Of a stretch of 64,000 nucleotides of DNA, positions 50,962 to 63,295 are shown piece after piece. Both the position numbers and the translations under genes were made by a program. Positions within the stretch are counted from its first letter, which is position 1. Every line of letters starts with the position of its first letter. The stretch spans positions 400,781-464,780 of the forward strand of contig NZ_JABMCF010000036.1 of the NCBI RefSeq assembly GCF_013359815.1. Reading direction: 5' to 3'. This DNA is from Curtobacterium flaccumfaciens (lineage in GTDB: Bacteria; Actinomycetota; Actinomycetes; Actinomycetales; Microbacteriaceae). Below the pieces are notes generated by a model. It did not search any database and was not told the DNA's origin. It saw only the letters and a list, made by a program, of their open reading frames with translations.

Positions 50962-51024
50962 GGTGCGAGGTTCCCGATTCCGTGGCCGGCGGACGCGCTC
51001 GCACGGAGTACGGAACCTCGCACC
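50962..51024. repeat. Inverted-repeat element, GTGCGAGGTT family, copy 3
   Basis: Arms 50962-50984 and 51002-51024, both starting GGTGCGAGGTTCC toward the centre, pair over 23 bases with three mismatches. It lies between two convergent transcription units, so it may terminate both. Confidence 0.7.
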
Positions 51025-51047
51025 ACTCGAGCGGCGGTGCCGCTGCC

Positions 51048-52052
51048 CTACGCCCGGCGCCGCACCCGCGGGTCGACGAACGCGTAGACCACGTCGACGA
51101 TCACGTTCGCCGTGACGATCAGCAGCGCCGAGAACAGCGTGAAGCCGACGACCACCTGCAGGTCGAGCGTGTGCACCGCGTCGATGAGCAGCGCGCCGAG
51201 GCCCTGCATCGAGAACACCTTCTCGGTGATGACCGCACCACCGAGCAGTGACCCGAGGTCGAGCCCGAACAGCGTCACGACGGGCAGGATCGCCGTCCGG
51301 AGCCCGTGCCGCACGACGACCTGGCGCTCCCGCAGCCCCTTGGCCCGGGCGGTCCGGACGAAGTCCTGCGACATCGACTCGAGCATCTCGCCGCGGGTCA
51401 ACCGGGCGTAGATCGCAGCGCTGATGAACGCGAGCACGCACCACGGCAGGATCAGGTGGGTGAACCAGCCAACCGGGTCGTCACCGAAGGCCACGTACCC
51501 GCTCGTCGGCAGGATCCCCAGCACGAACCCGAACAGCAGGATGCCGAGCAGCCCGACCAGGTACGCCGGGGACGAGACACCCGCGACCGCGACCGTCATC
51601 ACGGCCCGGTCGACGAAGGTGCCGCGGCGCAACGCCGAGACGGTGCCGCCGAACACCCCGGCGACGAGCCACAGCACGGCGGCACCCACAGCGATCGAGG
51701 CCGTGACGGGCAGGCGCGCGAGGATCAGCTCGGTGACGCTCTCGTGCAGCTGGAACGAGTACCCGAAGCACGGTGCCGCGCACTCGATGACGCTGTTGCC
51801 GCTGCCGAATGTCCGGCCGGTGAAGATGCCGGCCAGGTAGGCGCCGAACTGTGCGAGCCAGGGCTTGTCGGTGCCGAGGAACGCCTGGACCTCTCGCAGC
51901 CGGTCGGGGGTGCAGGGCTTGTCGCAGATCGCCCGGGCCGGGTTGGTCGGCAGGAGCATGAAGAGCGCGTACGTGATGGCCGCGACGACGAGCAGCACGA
52001 CGGCGGCCCCGAGCACGCGGATCGCGAGGAACCGCAGGGTGGCGGCGTTCAC
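51048..52052 (-). CDS. Oligopeptide/nickel-type ABC permease (DppB-like)
   Basis: A 334-residue permease with six helices, a large periplasmic loop after helix 1 containing CDKPCTP and ECAAPCFG (likely disulfides), and the cytoplasmic EAA-type loop QDFVRTARAKGLRERQV. Last gene of a four-gene operon; the GTG at 52052 overlaps the previous stop by four bases. Confidence 0.9.
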   Translation of the reverse strand: MNAATLRFLAIRVLGAAVVLLVVAAITYALFMLLPTNPARAICDKPCTPDRLREVQAFLGTDKPWLAQFGAYLAGIFTGRTFGSGNSVIECAAPCFGYSFQLHESVTELILARLPVTASIAVGAAVLWLVAGVFGGTVSALRRGTFVDRAVMTVAVAGVSSPAYLVGLLGILLFGFVLGILPTSGYVAFGDDPVGWFTHLILPWCVLAFISAAIYARLTRGEMLESMSQDFVRTARAKGLRERQVVVRHGLRTAILPVVTLFGLDLGSLLGGAVITEKVFSMQGLGALLIDAVHTLDLQVVVGFTLFSALLIVTANVIVDVVYAFVDPRVRRRA

Positions 52053-52980
52053 GCGGTGCCCCCTCGCGGGTCGAGGGCGTCGCGCAGGGCGTCACCGAGC
52101 ACGTTGAAGGCGAGGGTGATGAGGAACAGTGCGGCTCCGGGGAACACGAGGTACATGGGATCGGTCTGCACCCAGCCGATGGCGTCGCCGATGCTGCGAC
52201 CCCACGACGGCGTCGGCGGGTTGACCCCGACGGCCAGGAACGAGAGCGCGGCCTCGGCACCGATCATCGACGGGATCGAGATGGTGGCGTAGACGGTGAT
52301 CGTCGCGGCGAGGTTCGGCAGCAGCTGCGTGCGGATGACGTGCCACCGTCCGGCGCCCATCGCGGTGGAGGCGACGACGTAGTTGCGGCTGACGAGCGAC
52401 AGCGTCTGCCCCCGCACGACACGGGCCACGGCCGGCCAGCCGAAGAACCCGATGACGAGCACGACGAGCACGGGCTTCGGGAACGTCGAGGGCACGATCG
52501 CGGTGAGGGCGATCATGAAGACGAGCGACGGGAACCCGAAGATCACGTCGACGACCCGCGAGAGCACCCGGTCGTACCAGCCACCGAAGAACCCGGTCGT
52601 GACGCCGACGAGCACGCCGATGACGATCGACACCAGGGTCGCGGCGAGTCCGATGCCGAGCGACGTCCGCGCACCGTACGTGACGATCGAGAACAGGTCG
52701 CGCCCGGTCAGGGGCTCGACACCGAACCAGTGCTCGCCGCTGATGCCACCACCCGCACCCCGGGGCGCACCGAACGAGTTGAGCGCGTCGATGTCGTACG
52801 CGTACGGGTCCTGCCCGGACGCCTTCGCGATCAGCGGGGCCGCCACGGCGACCACCAGGAACACCGCGATGACGACAGCTGAAGCCACCGCCCAGCGGTC
52901 CTGCCGGACGCGTCGCACCACGGCCCGGAAGCCGGTGGTCCGGCCGGACGGTGCGACCGGTCGGTCGACGACGTTGGCCG

Positions 52981-52984
<4 letters not shown>
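52049..52984 (-). CDS. Oligopeptide/nickel-type ABC permease (DppC-like)
   Basis: A 311-residue permease. The N-terminal helix follows a basic tail, then GEHWFGVEPLTGRDLFSIVTYGARTSL is the DppC family signature, split here by a short Gly-rich insert (GAPRGAGGGIS). The EAA-type loop is SRNYVVASTAMGAGRW. The GTG at 52984 overlaps the ATPase stop; the frame upstream is a shadow. Confidence 0.9.
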
Positions 52985-54737
<1,753 letters not shown>

Positions 54738-54741
<4 letters not shown>

Positions 54742-56405
54742 TGCTTGAGCGAGACCTTGAGGTAGTTCGGGTACGCCGGGAAGTCCGCGATCTGGAAGTT
54801 CTGCACGTTCGAACCGGCGAGGAAGGACTGCTTCGCGTAGATCAGCGGCACGACCGGGGCGTCGGCCATGATCTTCTGGTCCGCCTGGGCCCAGAGCTTC
54901 TGCGCGTCGTCCTGGTCGACCGTGGAGCTGGCCTTCGCGATGAGGGCGTCGACCTCGGGGTTGCTGTACTTCGAGACGTTGTAGCCGCCGCCACCGATCT
55001 GCGACGAGTCGTACAGGGGCTGCAGGTTGGCGTTCGCGCTCGGGAAGTCCGGCTGCCAGCTCGACAGCGACAGGTCGAAGTCGGTGCCGTTGGTGGTCGC
55101 CTGCGTGAAGGAGTCGTAGTCGAGCGGCTTGAGCGTCACGGCGATGCCGGCACGCTTCAGGCCGGACTGCAGCGCCTGCGCCTGCGCGAGGTACGTCGGG
55201 TCGTTCTGCGTGACCAGGGTCAGCTTCAGGTTGCTGACGCCGGCCTCCTTGAGCAGCTCCTTCGCCTTGTCGACGTCGCCGGTGGCCTTCGTCTTGTACA
55301 GGTCGTAGTCCTGGCGCCCCGCGATGCCCGGGGTGATGAGCGTCGAGGCGTACGAACCGGCGATCGCGCCGCCGGCGGCGATCCGGAAGGACTTGCGGTC
55401 GACCGCGTACTGCAGCGCCTGGCGGACCTTGAGGTCCTTGAGCTCACCGCGCTGCGTGTTGATCGCCATGTAGCTGATCGGGCCGGCCTTCGAGGTGGCG
55501 AGGCGGTCCTGGGCGGCCGGGTTGCTGCGCACCTGGTTGAGCTCGGCGGCACCCAGGTAGATGGCGCCGAACGAGTTCTTGGCGTCCCCGTTGTCCGCGA
55601 TGAGCGTCTGCGTCGCCGTGGACTGGTCCTGGCTCTCCTTGAAGACGATCTTCGACGGGCCGGCGGTGCGGACCTCGTCGGTCTTCGCGCTCCAGTTCTT
55701 GTTGCGGACGAGCGTGACCTGAGAGCCCTGCGTGTTCGACTGCACCTGGTACGGACCGGATGCGACCGGCTTCAGGTCGTAGGCGCCGGTGTCCTTGCCG
55801 TCGCCCTCGGGCACCGGGGTGAACGCGGGCATCGACGCGAGCCACGGCCAGTCACCGTACGCGTCGTTCAGCTTGAAGACGATGGTCTTGTCGTTCGGGG
55901 TCTCGATGCTGTCGAGCGACTTGCCGTCGAACGGGCCCTTGTAGGAGTCACCACCGACCAGGAGCGACTTGTGGTAGCTCAGGCCACCGCTGAGGGTCGG
56001 CGCGAACGAGCGCTCGATGCCCCACTTGATGTCCTTCGTGGTGATCGGCGTGCCGTCCTGGAACTCGACGCCGTCCTTCAGCGTGTAGGTCCAGGTCTTG
56101 CCGTCGTCGCTCGAGACCCCGGTGTTGGTCGCCAGGTCGGGGACGACCTTCGCCGTCTTGCCCGGCTCGACGTCCCACGTGGTGAGCCGTCGGGCGACGA
56201 GGCCCATCGACGTGATGCCGAGGCTCTGGCTGGTCGCGGGGTCGAGGTGGAACGAGGTCTGCGGCGTCAGGATGTTGAGCGTGCCGCCCTTGGCCGTGCC
56301 CTCGGCGCCGTCGTCGGACGAACCCCCACCCGAGCAGCCGGTCAGGACCAGGGCTGCTGCTACGGCGACGGCCGCGGTGATCGTCAGGCGGTTGGGGCGT
56401 CTCAT
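54738..56405 (-). CDS. Oligopeptide-type ABC binding lipoprotein
   Basis: A 555-residue family 5 solute-binding protein. Lipobox LTGC with Cys24. Body signatures: KTWTYTLKDGVEFQDGTPIT, KVRQALQYAVDRKSF, TNGTDFDLSLSSWQPDF. First gene of the operon, with GAGGAG ten bases before the ATG. Peptides, nickel chelates or other small molecules are possible ligands. Confidence 0.92.
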
Positions 56406-56609
56406 GACGGTGCTGCTCCTCGGGGAAGGGGGTCGCGATCGCGGTGGCGGTCGCTGCGACGGCGGAACGGTTCACCCGCCGGGCGGCGTCCATCCTGACA
56501 CCGCGACGGTGGCCCGTCCGAATCTCGCGTGCGTCGGACGACGCACGACGAAACATTGCAAGCGCCGGACGCCGTCCCGCTATTCCCGATGCGTTCGCAC
56601 CGCAGTGCG
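56406..56609. other. Intergenic region, promoter of the oligopeptide operon
   Basis: 204 bases without a gene. The least G+C-rich part, around CGACGAAACATTGCAAG (about 56544-56562), is the best promoter candidate for the minus-strand operon. No convincing -35/-10 pair was fixed. Confidence 0.35.
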
Positions 56610-57521
56610 TCAGCGGTCGAAGAGCCCACCGAGGAAGTCGTTGCCGAGGTTCGACGCCTGCTCGCCGAGCCCGGACGCCTGCTCTCCGAACCCCGCGGCC
56701 TGCTCACCGAACCCGCCGAGGAGCTGCTCGCCCTCGCCGAGGAGTCCTTCGACGCCGCCGCCGAGGTCACCGAGTCCGAGGTCGCCCATGCCCGAGGCGA
56801 TGCCCTCGAAGTCGACGCCGAGGTCGGCCGCCCCTGCCAGGACCGGACCGGCGGCAGCACTGAGCACCGCTCCCCCGGCCACCGCGGCGGCGAGGCCACC
56901 GAACGCCATCGCGCCGGCACCGACCGCTGCACCACCGGCGAACGCCCCGGCGCGTCCGCGGCCGTTGCCGTTGCCCGAGCGGCCGGAACCGCCGAGGACC
57001 CGTCGGACCAGACCCGGACGCGACATCTCTCCGCGGGTCATCGCACGGGCCATGCCGCCCGCCGAGTCGTCGCGCAGGTGCTCGTGGGGCGGGAGCTCGG
57101 AGTTCAGGCGGTCGCGGACCTGCTGGCGCTGCGCCGGGGTGAGCCGCGCGAAGGCGTCGTGGTGGACCTGTTCGAGCTGCTCCGGCGACGAGGTGCGGAG
57201 CAGGTAGTCGTACTTCGCCAGGGCGACCTTGTCGGCGTCGGCCCCGTGCTGCGGCGTGCCGGCGTGCTGCGGCGTGCCGGCGTGCTGCTGTGGCTGGCCG
57301 TACTGCTGCGACGGCTGCTGGCCGTACTGCTGCTGCGGCTGCTGCTGCTGGTTCCGGTCGTCGCCGGTCAGCTTGTCCGCGGCGCTGCGCACGATGCCGC
57401 GCCAGTCGGTTCCGCCCTGGTGCGATCCGGCGCCGGGCGCGGTTCCCCCCTGCCCACGCTTCTGGAGCTGCTTGTCGATGACCTTGGAGGCCATGCCGAT
57501 GATGCGGTTGAGGTTCGCCAT
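56610..57521 (-). CDS. Low-complexity Gln/Gly-rich protein, 303 aa
   Basis: Unrecognised family. Residues 1-55 are helical and basic. Residues 56-92 are Gln-rich with AGTPQH tandem repeats. Residues 95-165 form a charged helical domain (DYLLRTSSPEQLEQVHHDAF, RLTPAQRQQVRDRL) that looks folded. Residues 190-232 are Gly/Ala-rich and hydrophobic, membrane-associating. Residues 270-292 contain FGEQA-x-G repeats. AAGGTGG lies five bases before the ATG. A surface or envelope-associated role is a guess. Confidence 0.7.
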   Translation of the reverse strand: MANLNRIIGMASKVIDKQLQKRGQGGTAPGAGSHQGGTDWRGIVRSAADKLTGDDRNQQQQPQQQYGQQPSQQYGQPQQHAGTPQHAGTPQHGADADKVALAKYDYLLRTSSPEQLEQVHHDAFARLTPAQRQQVRDRLNSELPPHEHLRDDSAGGMARAMTRGEMSRPGLVRRVLGGSGRSGNGNGRGRAGAFAGGAAVGAGAMAFGGLAAAVAGGAVLSAAAGPVLAGAADLGVDFEGIASGMGDLGLGDLGGGVEGLLGEGEQLLGGFGEQAAGFGEQASGLGEQASNLGNDFLGGLFDR

Positions 57522-57688
57522 GTCGCCACCTTTGCGTCCTCACATGTGGAAGACCGGCACCGAGGCGGGGGTTCGCCAGGGCATCCGATGGGGATCCCCT
57601 GTGAGATTCCGGCTGCATTTCAGCGGACACATACACGGAGGCTGGCTCCGGTCGCGTCACCGCCGGAGCGCGACCTGGGCGAAAGCGT

Positions 57689-57722
57689 GAGGCCCGGGAC
57701 TGCGACAACAGTTCCGGGCCTC
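57689..57722 (+). terminator. Hairpin GAGGCCCGGGACT in the gap 57522-57868
   Basis: Arms 57689-57701 and 57710-57722 pair over 13 bases (one G-T), loop eight bases. It precedes the 36-aa peptide gene by 147 bases and has no upstream gene on either strand to terminate, so it may be an attenuator or the end of a small RNA transcribed from 57540-57690. No other feature was seen in this gap. Confidence 0.45.
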
Positions 57723-57868
57723 GATTCGCCTTCCGAGTGGAAAGCCAAGGGATGCGTGAACCATCCCGAGTCCAACGCTCGGAACCGATGGTAGCCGAGC
57801 CCGCTCGGCGACGCATCCCTCGGCCGAAGCTCCTCGTGTCAGCCGGCGACGACACCAGGAGGTCAGCG

Positions 57869-57979
57869 ATGTCGAACGACACCGATGATCGGTCCAGGCG
57901 TCGGGTGCCCTGGCTGGGGATCGCGAGCTTGCTCGTGACCGTGGTCAGGCTCCTGATCGACCTGTCCCGCAAGGACTGA
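57869..57979 (+). CDS. 36-residue membrane peptide
   Basis: A very short gene: MSNDTDDRSRRRVPWLGIAS followed by a hydrophobic segment and the ending DLSRKD. It has a perfect AGGAGGT five bases before the ATG (57857-57863) and a strong hairpin eight bases after the stop, so it reads as a complete small transcription unit. A charged N-terminus, one membrane helix and a charged tail are visible. An in-frame ATG at 57737 would give an 80-residue form, but lacks a comparable ribosome site. Confidence 0.6.
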   Translation: MSNDTDDRSRRRVPWLGIASLLVTVVRLLIDLSRKD

Positions 57980-57986
57980 GGACCCG

Positions 57987-58021
57987 GGTGTCCCGCACCA
58001 CAGCCGGTGGTGCGGGACACC
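57987..58021. terminator. Bidirectional terminator hairpin
   Basis: GGTGTCCCGCACCAC (57987-58001) and its perfect complement (58007-58021) with a five-base loop, between the small peptide gene and the convergent oxidase gene. Confidence 0.75.
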
Positions 58022-58032
58022 TGTCCATCGCG

Positions 58033-59307
58033 TCAGGACAGGATGCGGGCCAGGAACGCGTTCCGGAACCGCCCCGTGGGGTCGAGGTCACGGGCGAGTG
58101 CGGCGAAGTCGGACAGCCGCGGGTACGCCTCGTGCAGCCGCTCGGCACTGGCCGCGGAGACCTTGCCCCAGTGCGGCCGCGGGTCGAACGGTGCCAGCAC
58201 GTCCTCGATCCGGGCCACCGCCGCGGCCACGGCGGTGGCGTCCCGGCGGAACGTGAAGTGCAGGCCGACCGACTGCCGACCGGACGACGGCGCGAGCCAG
58301 GCGGTGTCGGCCGCGATGGTGCGGACCTCGGCGGCGATGAGGATCGGGGCGAACAGCGACGCCAGCGGTCGGAGCGCCTCGAGCGCCGCCACCGCCGAGG
58401 CAGCGGGGATCAGGTACTCCGCCTGGATCTCGGCCCCGGTCGACGGGGTGAACGAGGACCGGAAGTGCGGCAGCCGCTCCGACCAGGGCCCCGGCACGCC
58501 GCCCTGCTCGGTGACCCCGGCCGGGTCGTTCTCACCCGGGTGCACCGGACCCGAGGCCGCACGGGCTCCGAGGGCCACGAGGTCGACGGTCGGTGCGGCC
58601 TCGTCGACGCGGTGCTTGACCCAGACCTGCCGAGCACCGCGGTCGTCGAACGACGTGAACATCGACACGGAGTACGCGTCGGACATCACCTGGTCGAACT
58701 GCGCTGCGACGGCGTCCCACGGCAGGTCGAGGTGCACCGTCGTGGCGACCTGGAACGTCGGCTCGATCGCGAGCTCCACCGCGGTGACGACACCGAGCGC
58801 GCCGATCCCGACCCGGTGGGCGTCGAGCAGCCCGTCCGGCGACGAGGCATCGACGTGGGCGATCTCACCGGAGGCGCGGACGACGTCGAGGCCGACCACC
58901 GCCTGCGCGAGCGACGGGTTCCGCACACCGGAGCCGTGCGTCCCCGTGGCGACGGCCCCGGCCGTGGAGATGTGCGGCAGGGACGCGAGGTTCCCGAGTG
59001 CCCAGCCACGGGCCTCCAGACCGGCCGCGACCTGGCTGTGCGTCATGCCGGCAGCGACCCGCACGACGCGACGCGACGTGTCGATGTCGAGCACGGGCGG
59101 CAGGTCCGACAGCGACACCTGGACGGCATCGGTGTCGGCGATGGTGTTGAACGAGTGTCGCGAGCCGAGCGCCGTCAGGCGCGGCGTCGAGGCGACGAGC
59201 TGCTGGAGCTCGTCCACCGACGTCGGCCGGGCCAGCGCCGAGGCGCGGTAGGTGACGTTGCCCGCCCAGTTGGTGCGGGTGCGCTCGGCCGCGATCACGT
59301 CGTCCAT
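58033..59307 (-). CDS. FAD-dependent alditol oxidase (AldO-like)
   Basis: A 424-residue flavoprotein of the aldonolactone/alditol oxidase (VAO) group. GSRHSFN places His51 as the covalent histidyl-FAD attachment site, as in Streptomyces AldO. HISTAGAVATGTHGSG is the FAD loop, and PHWGK plus the C-terminal GRFRNAFLARIL complete the signature. It oxidises polyols such as xylitol, sorbitol or arabitol with O2, giving H2O2. The gene starts 17 bases after the araA stop, so it probably belongs to the arabinose operon. Confidence 0.85.
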   Translation of the reverse strand: MDDVIAAERTRTNWAGNVTYRASALARPTSVDELQQLVASTPRLTALGSRHSFNTIADTDAVQVSLSDLPPVLDIDTSRRVVRVAAGMTHSQVAAGLEARGWALGNLASLPHISTAGAVATGTHGSGVRNPSLAQAVVGLDVVRASGEIAHVDASSPDGLLDAHRVGIGALGVVTAVELAIEPTFQVATTVHLDLPWDAVAAQFDQVMSDAYSVSMFTSFDDRGARQVWVKHRVDEAAPTVDLVALGARAASGPVHPGENDPAGVTEQGGVPGPWSERLPHFRSSFTPSTGAEIQAEYLIPAASAVAALEALRPLASLFAPILIAAEVRTIAADTAWLAPSSGRQSVGLHFTFRRDATAVAAAVARIEDVLAPFDPRPHWGKVSAASAERLHEAYPRLSDFAALARDLDPTGRFRNAFLARILS

Positions 59308-59324
59308 CGTGGGTCCTGACTCCT

Positions 59325-60860
59325 CTAGAAGCCGCGGTCGAGACGGTGCCACGTCTGCTGGAGACGCAGCTCGTCGCGGAACCCGCGTGCGGTGGTGTGC
59401 TCGTCGATGACCAGGAACTCGGTGCCGACCATGGTCGCGAAGTCCTCGACGACCTGCAGGCCGACCGCCGTCGTCATGACGGTGTGGTGGGCGGCGCCGG
59501 CGGTGAGCCAGGCCTCGGCGGCGACGGGGAACGACGGCCGGGGCTCCCAGACCGCGCGGCCCACGGGCAGCTTCGGCAGGGCCTCGGTCGGGGGCACGAC
59601 GTCGACGACGTTCGCCGTGAGGCGGAAGCCGTCACGGGTGTCGGACAGCGCGACGACGACGGCCTCGCCGGAGTCGGCGGTGAAGACCAGGCGGACCGGG
59701 TCGTCCTTGCCGCCGATGCCGAGGGGGTGGATCTCGAGCGTCGGCTTCGTGGTGGTGAGCGTCGGCGAGACCTCGAGCATGTGTGCCCCGAGGATCTTCT
59801 CGGCGCCCGGGGTGAGGTCGTAGGTGTAGTCCTCCATCAGGGAGGCACCACCGGGCAGGCCGGCGCCGGCGACGTTCATCGCGCGGACCAGGACTGCCGT
59901 CTTCCAGTCGCCCTCGGCACCGAAGCCGTAGCCGTCGGCCATCAGGCGCTGTACCGCCAGACCCGGCAGCTGCTTGAGCGAGCCGAGGTCCTCGAAGTTG
60001 GTGGTGAACGCGGCGCTGCCGTTCTGCGCGAGCAGGGTGCGCAGGCCGATCTCGATGGCGGCACCGTCGCGGAGCGCGGCGTGCCGTTCGCCGCCGGCGC
60101 TGCGGAGTGACGGGTCCACGTCGTAGTCGCGCTCGTAGGTCGCCACGAGCGCGTCGACCGCTGCCGTGTCCGCTGCTGCGGCGTCCACCGCTGCCGCGAG
60201 CTCGTTGACGGCCCACGTGTTGACCTGCACGCCCAGCTCGATCTCGGCCTCGGTCTTGTCGCCCTCGGTGACGGCGACGTAGCGCATGTTGTCGCCGAAG
60301 CGGGTGAGCTTCAGCTCGCGGACGGCCGCGGCGCCGGCGGCGGCACGGGTCCAGTTCGCGACGCGCTGCTGGACGCGGGGGTCCGAGACGTGGCCGACGG
60401 CCGTCGCGTGCCGGACGCCCAGGCGAGCCAGGGCGTAGCCGAACTCACGGTCGCCGTGCGCGGCCTGGTTGAGGTTCATGAAGTCGAAGTCGATGTCCGC
60501 CCAGGGCAGCGTGACGTTCGCCTGCGTGTGCAGGTGCAGCAGCGGCTTGGTCAGCGCCTGCAGGCCGCCGATCCACATCTTGGCCGGGCTGAACGTGTGC
60601 ATCCACGTGGTGACGCCGATGACCTTGTCGTCGGCGCTCGCCTCGATGAGCGCACGGCGGATGCCGTCGGCGTCCTTGAGCACGGGCTTCCAGACCAGCT
60701 TCACCGGCAGGTGTCCGGCGAGCTCTGCGTGGACGGCCTTGCTCTGCTCCTCGACCTGGCGCAGGGTCTCCTCGCCGTACAGCCCCTGGGAGCCGGTGAG
60801 GAACCAGACCTCGTAGCTGTCGAGCGTGGCCTGGGGGGCGACGGTGGTGTCCTGCGTCAT
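59325..60860 (-). CDS. araA: L-arabinose isomerase
   Basis: A 511-residue isomerase converting L-arabinose to L-ribulose with Mn2+. Family signatures are [16 protein letters not shown] at the N-terminus, [27 protein letters not shown], the metal-site [20 protein letters not shown] segment and [17 protein letters not shown]. The ATG at 60860 overlaps the araD stop (ATGA), with GAAGGAG upstream. Length is normal for the family. Confidence 0.95.
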   Translation of the reverse strand: MTQDTTVAPQATLDSYEVWFLTGSQGLYGEETLRQVEEQSKAVHAELAGHLPVKLVWKPVLKDADGIRRALIEASADDKVIGVTTWMHTFSPAKMWIGGLQALTKPLLHLHTQANVTLPWADIDFDFMNLNQAAHGDREFGYALARLGVRHATAVGHVSDPRVQQRVANWTRAAAGAAAVRELKLTRFGDNMRYVAVTEGDKTEAEIELGVQVNTWAVNELAAAVDAAAADTAAVDALVATYERDYDVDPSLRSAGGERHAALRDGAAIEIGLRTLLAQNGSAAFTTNFEDLGSLKQLPGLAVQRLMADGYGFGAEGDWKTAVLVRAMNVAGAGLPGGASLMEDYTYDLTPGAEKILGAHMLEVSPTLTTTKPTLEIHPLGIGGKDDPVRLVFTADSGEAVVVALSDTRDGFRLTANVVDVVPPTEALPKLPVGRAVWEPRPSFPVAAEAWLTAGAAHHTVMTTAVGLQVVEDFATMVGTEFLVIDEHTTARGFRDELRLQQTWHRLDRGF

Positions 60861-61567
60861 CGCATGGCTCCTTCGGGGTTCTGTCCGTAGACGTTCTGGT
60901 AGCGATCGAAGAGTCGATCGATGTCTGCTTCGGGGATCGGGACGACCTCGCCGCCCTGCTTCGCGATGTGGACGGTCCGTGCCACGTCCTCGCACATCAC
61001 GGCCGCCTTGACGGCGTCCTTCGCGTCCTTGCCGATTGTGAAGACACCGTGGTTCTGCATCAGGACCGCGCGGCTGCGGTGGCCGCTCAGCGTGTCGACG
61101 ATGCCGTGGCCGATCGAGTCGTCGCCGATGATGGCGAACGGGCCGACCGGGATGGGTCCGCCGAACTCGTCGGCCATCGCCGTGATCACGCACGGGATCG
61201 CCTCGGCGCGGGCGGCCCAGGCGGTCGCGTACGTCGAGTGGGTGTGCACGACACCGCCGACCTCGGGCATGTTCCGGTACACGTAGGCGTGCGCGGCGGT
61301 GTCGCTGGACGGGCCGTGCTCGTTGCCCCAGCCCTCGGCCGGCACGCCGTCGAGGGTGCAGACGACCTGGTTCTCCGGCGTCAGGTCGTCGCTCGACACC
61401 CCGCTCGGCTTGATGACGAACAGGTCCGTGCCGGGCACGCGCTCGGAGACGTTGCCGCCGGTCCAGATCACGAGGCCGTAGCGGACGAGTTCGCCGTGCA
61501 GGCGCGCGACGCGCTCCCGCGTCGTCGCCACCGCCTGGCGTGTGGTCTCGTCGATCGCGTCCGTCAT
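60857..61567 (-). CDS. araD: L-ribulose-5-phosphate 4-epimerase
   Basis: A 236-residue class II aldolase-fold epimerase making D-xylulose-5-phosphate. [13 protein letters not shown] binds phosphate. Zn-site histidines lie in [13 protein letters not shown] and [10 protein letters not shown], and the substrate Asp/Tyr region near the C-terminus ends [10 protein letters not shown]. Overlaps both araB and araA by four bases, so the three are one translationally coupled operon. Confidence 0.95.
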   Translation of the reverse strand: MTDAIDETTRQAVATTRERVARLHGELVRYGLVIWTGGNVSERVPGTDLFVIKPSGVSSDDLTPENQVVCTLDGVPAEGWGNEHGPSSDTAAHAYVYRNMPEVGGVVHTHSTYATAWAARAEAIPCVITAMADEFGGPIPVGPFAIIGDDSIGHGIVDTLSGHRSRAVLMQNHGVFTIGKDAKDAVKAAVMCEDVARTVHIAKQGGEVVPIPEADIDRLFDRYQNVYGQNPEGAMR

Positions 61568-63267
61568 CGGGTCACTTCCTCTGTCTGGAGGCGCGGGTCG
61601 GCGCCGTCGGTGTCTTCGGTCGGTCCTGTGGTCGCGCTGGGGCGGGTCGCCGCGGCGGCGACGTCCTGCACGGGCAGTGCGGCTCGGTAGCGGTCCAGGT
61701 ACGTCTGGAACCCGGCGACGTCCGCCGGCTCGGGTTCGGCCACGTGCACGGCGTCCCCGCCGAACACGGTGTCGGACAGGTAGTCGGCGAGCTGCTGGTC
61801 GGTGTGCTCGAGGTAGGCGGCCAACACCGCGATCCCCCACGCGCCGCCTTCGCCCGCGGTCTCCTCGAGCGCGATCGGCACCCGCAGGGCCGCCGCGAGC
61901 AGACGCTGCGGGCTGCCGGGCGTGCGGAAGAGCCCGCCGTGCGCGGTCATCCGGTCCACCTGCACCTGTTCGCCGTGCAGCACGTCCATGCCGATGGCCA
62001 GGGTCGCGAAGGCGCCGTGCACCTCGGAGCGCACCAGGTTGCCGAGGGTGAAGCGTGCGCCGGGGGTGCGGAGCAGCAGGGGCCGGCCGTCCTCGACGTG
62101 GGTGACGGGTTCGCCGGCCAGGTAGTTGAAGGAGAGCAGGCCGCCGGCGTCGGGGTCGGTGTCGTCGGCGACGGCCTCGGCGAGGAGCGTGGCGTAGACG
62201 TCGTCGATGCCGATCGGGGTCGCGCCGGCCCGCTCGCTCGAGGCCTCGGCGAAGCGCCCGAACACCCGGGCCCAGCTCGCGATCTCGCTCGCGCCGTTGT
62301 TGCAGTGCACCATCGCCACGGCGTCGCCGGCCGGGGTGGTGACGACGTCGAGTTCCTCGTGCGCGGTGGTCAGCGGCTGCTCGAGCACGACCATCGCGAA
62401 GATGCTCGTGCCGACGCTGACGTTGCCGGTGCGCGGGGCGACGGCGTTCGTCGCGACCATGCCGGTGCCGGCGTCGCCCTCGGGCGGGCAGAGCGGTGCG
62501 CCGGGTTCGAGCGTGCCGGTCGGGTCGAGCCAGGCCGCGCCCTCGGGGGTCAGCTCACCGGCTTCGGCACCGGCGACGAGGACCTCGGGCAGCAGGGACC
62601 GCAGGTCCGGCACGCCGATCAGGTCCTGCGCGGTGGCGAGCATGGCGTGGTCGAAGTCCTTCGCGCCCGGGTCGCCGGGGCCGCTGTCGACGGGGCCGCC
62701 CTCGATCGGGAACATGCCGCTCGCGTCACCGACGCCCAGCACGTTCCGGCCGGTCAGGCGGCGGTGCACGTAGCCCGCCAGGGTCGTGACGCCGGCGATC
62801 TCGGCCACGTGCGGCTCGTCGTCGAGGACCGCCTGGTACAGGTGCGCGATCGACCAGCGCAGCGGGATGTTGAACCCGAGGGCCTCGCTCAGGCGTTCCG
62901 CCGCGGGGCCGGTCGAGGTGTTGCGCCAGGTGCGGAACGGCACGAGCAGCTCGCCCGCGGCGTCGAACGCCAGGTAGCCGTGCATCATCGCGCTCACGCC
63001 GACCGCGCGGTAGGTGCTCGGGGCGACGCCGTACTGCGCCTCGACGTCGGCCACCAGGGCGGCGTACGCGGCGCGGAGTCCGGTCTCGACGGCCTCGAGC
63101 GAGTAGGTCCAGCGGCCGTCGACGTACTCGTTCTCCCACTCGTGGGAACCGGCAGCGATGGGCACGAGGTCCTCGTCCACCAGGCAGGCCTTGATGCGGG
63201 TGGAACCGAGCTCGATCCCGAGTGTGGTGCGGCCGTCCACGATCCGCTGTCGGCGGTCGTCACCCAT
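61564..63267 (-). CDS. araB: L-ribulokinase (FGGY type)
   Basis: A 567-residue sugar kinase, first gene of the operon. The phosphate-1 loop is [15 protein letters not shown] near residue 18. [20 protein letters not shown] and [16 protein letters not shown] are typical of actinobacterial/bifidobacterial ribulokinases rather than the E. coli type. The C-terminal 25 residues are Thr/Glu-rich and dispensable-looking. GGAGGA lies five bases before the ATG. Confidence 0.9.
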   Translation of the reverse strand: MGDDRRQRIVDGRTTLGIELGSTRIKACLVDEDLVPIAAGSHEWENEYVDGRWTYSLEAVETGLRAAYAALVADVEAQYGVAPSTYRAVGVSAMMHGYLAFDAAGELLVPFRTWRNTSTGPAAERLSEALGFNIPLRWSIAHLYQAVLDDEPHVAEIAGVTTLAGYVHRRLTGRNVLGVGDASGMFPIEGGPVDSGPGDPGAKDFDHAMLATAQDLIGVPDLRSLLPEVLVAGAEAGELTPEGAAWLDPTGTLEPGAPLCPPEGDAGTGMVATNAVAPRTGNVSVGTSIFAMVVLEQPLTTAHEELDVVTTPAGDAVAMVHCNNGASEIASWARVFGRFAEASSERAGATPIGIDDVYATLLAEAVADDTDPDAGGLLSFNYLAGEPVTHVEDGRPLLLRTPGARFTLGNLVRSEVHGAFATLAIGMDVLHGEQVQVDRMTAHGGLFRTPGSPQRLLAAALRVPIALEETAGEGGAWGIAVLAAYLEHTDQQLADYLSDTVFGGDAVHVAEPEPADVAGFQTYLDRYRAALPVQDVAAAATRPSATTGPTEDTDGADPRLQTEEVTR

Positions 63268-63295
63268 GTGTTCCTCCAGAACCTCGTCGTCCTCA

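Noticed and set aside
57229..57690. Plus-strand frame opposite the Gln/Gly-rich protein
   Set aside because: Its Cys/Pro-rich sequence is the antisense of CAG/CAA repeats; no ribosome site.
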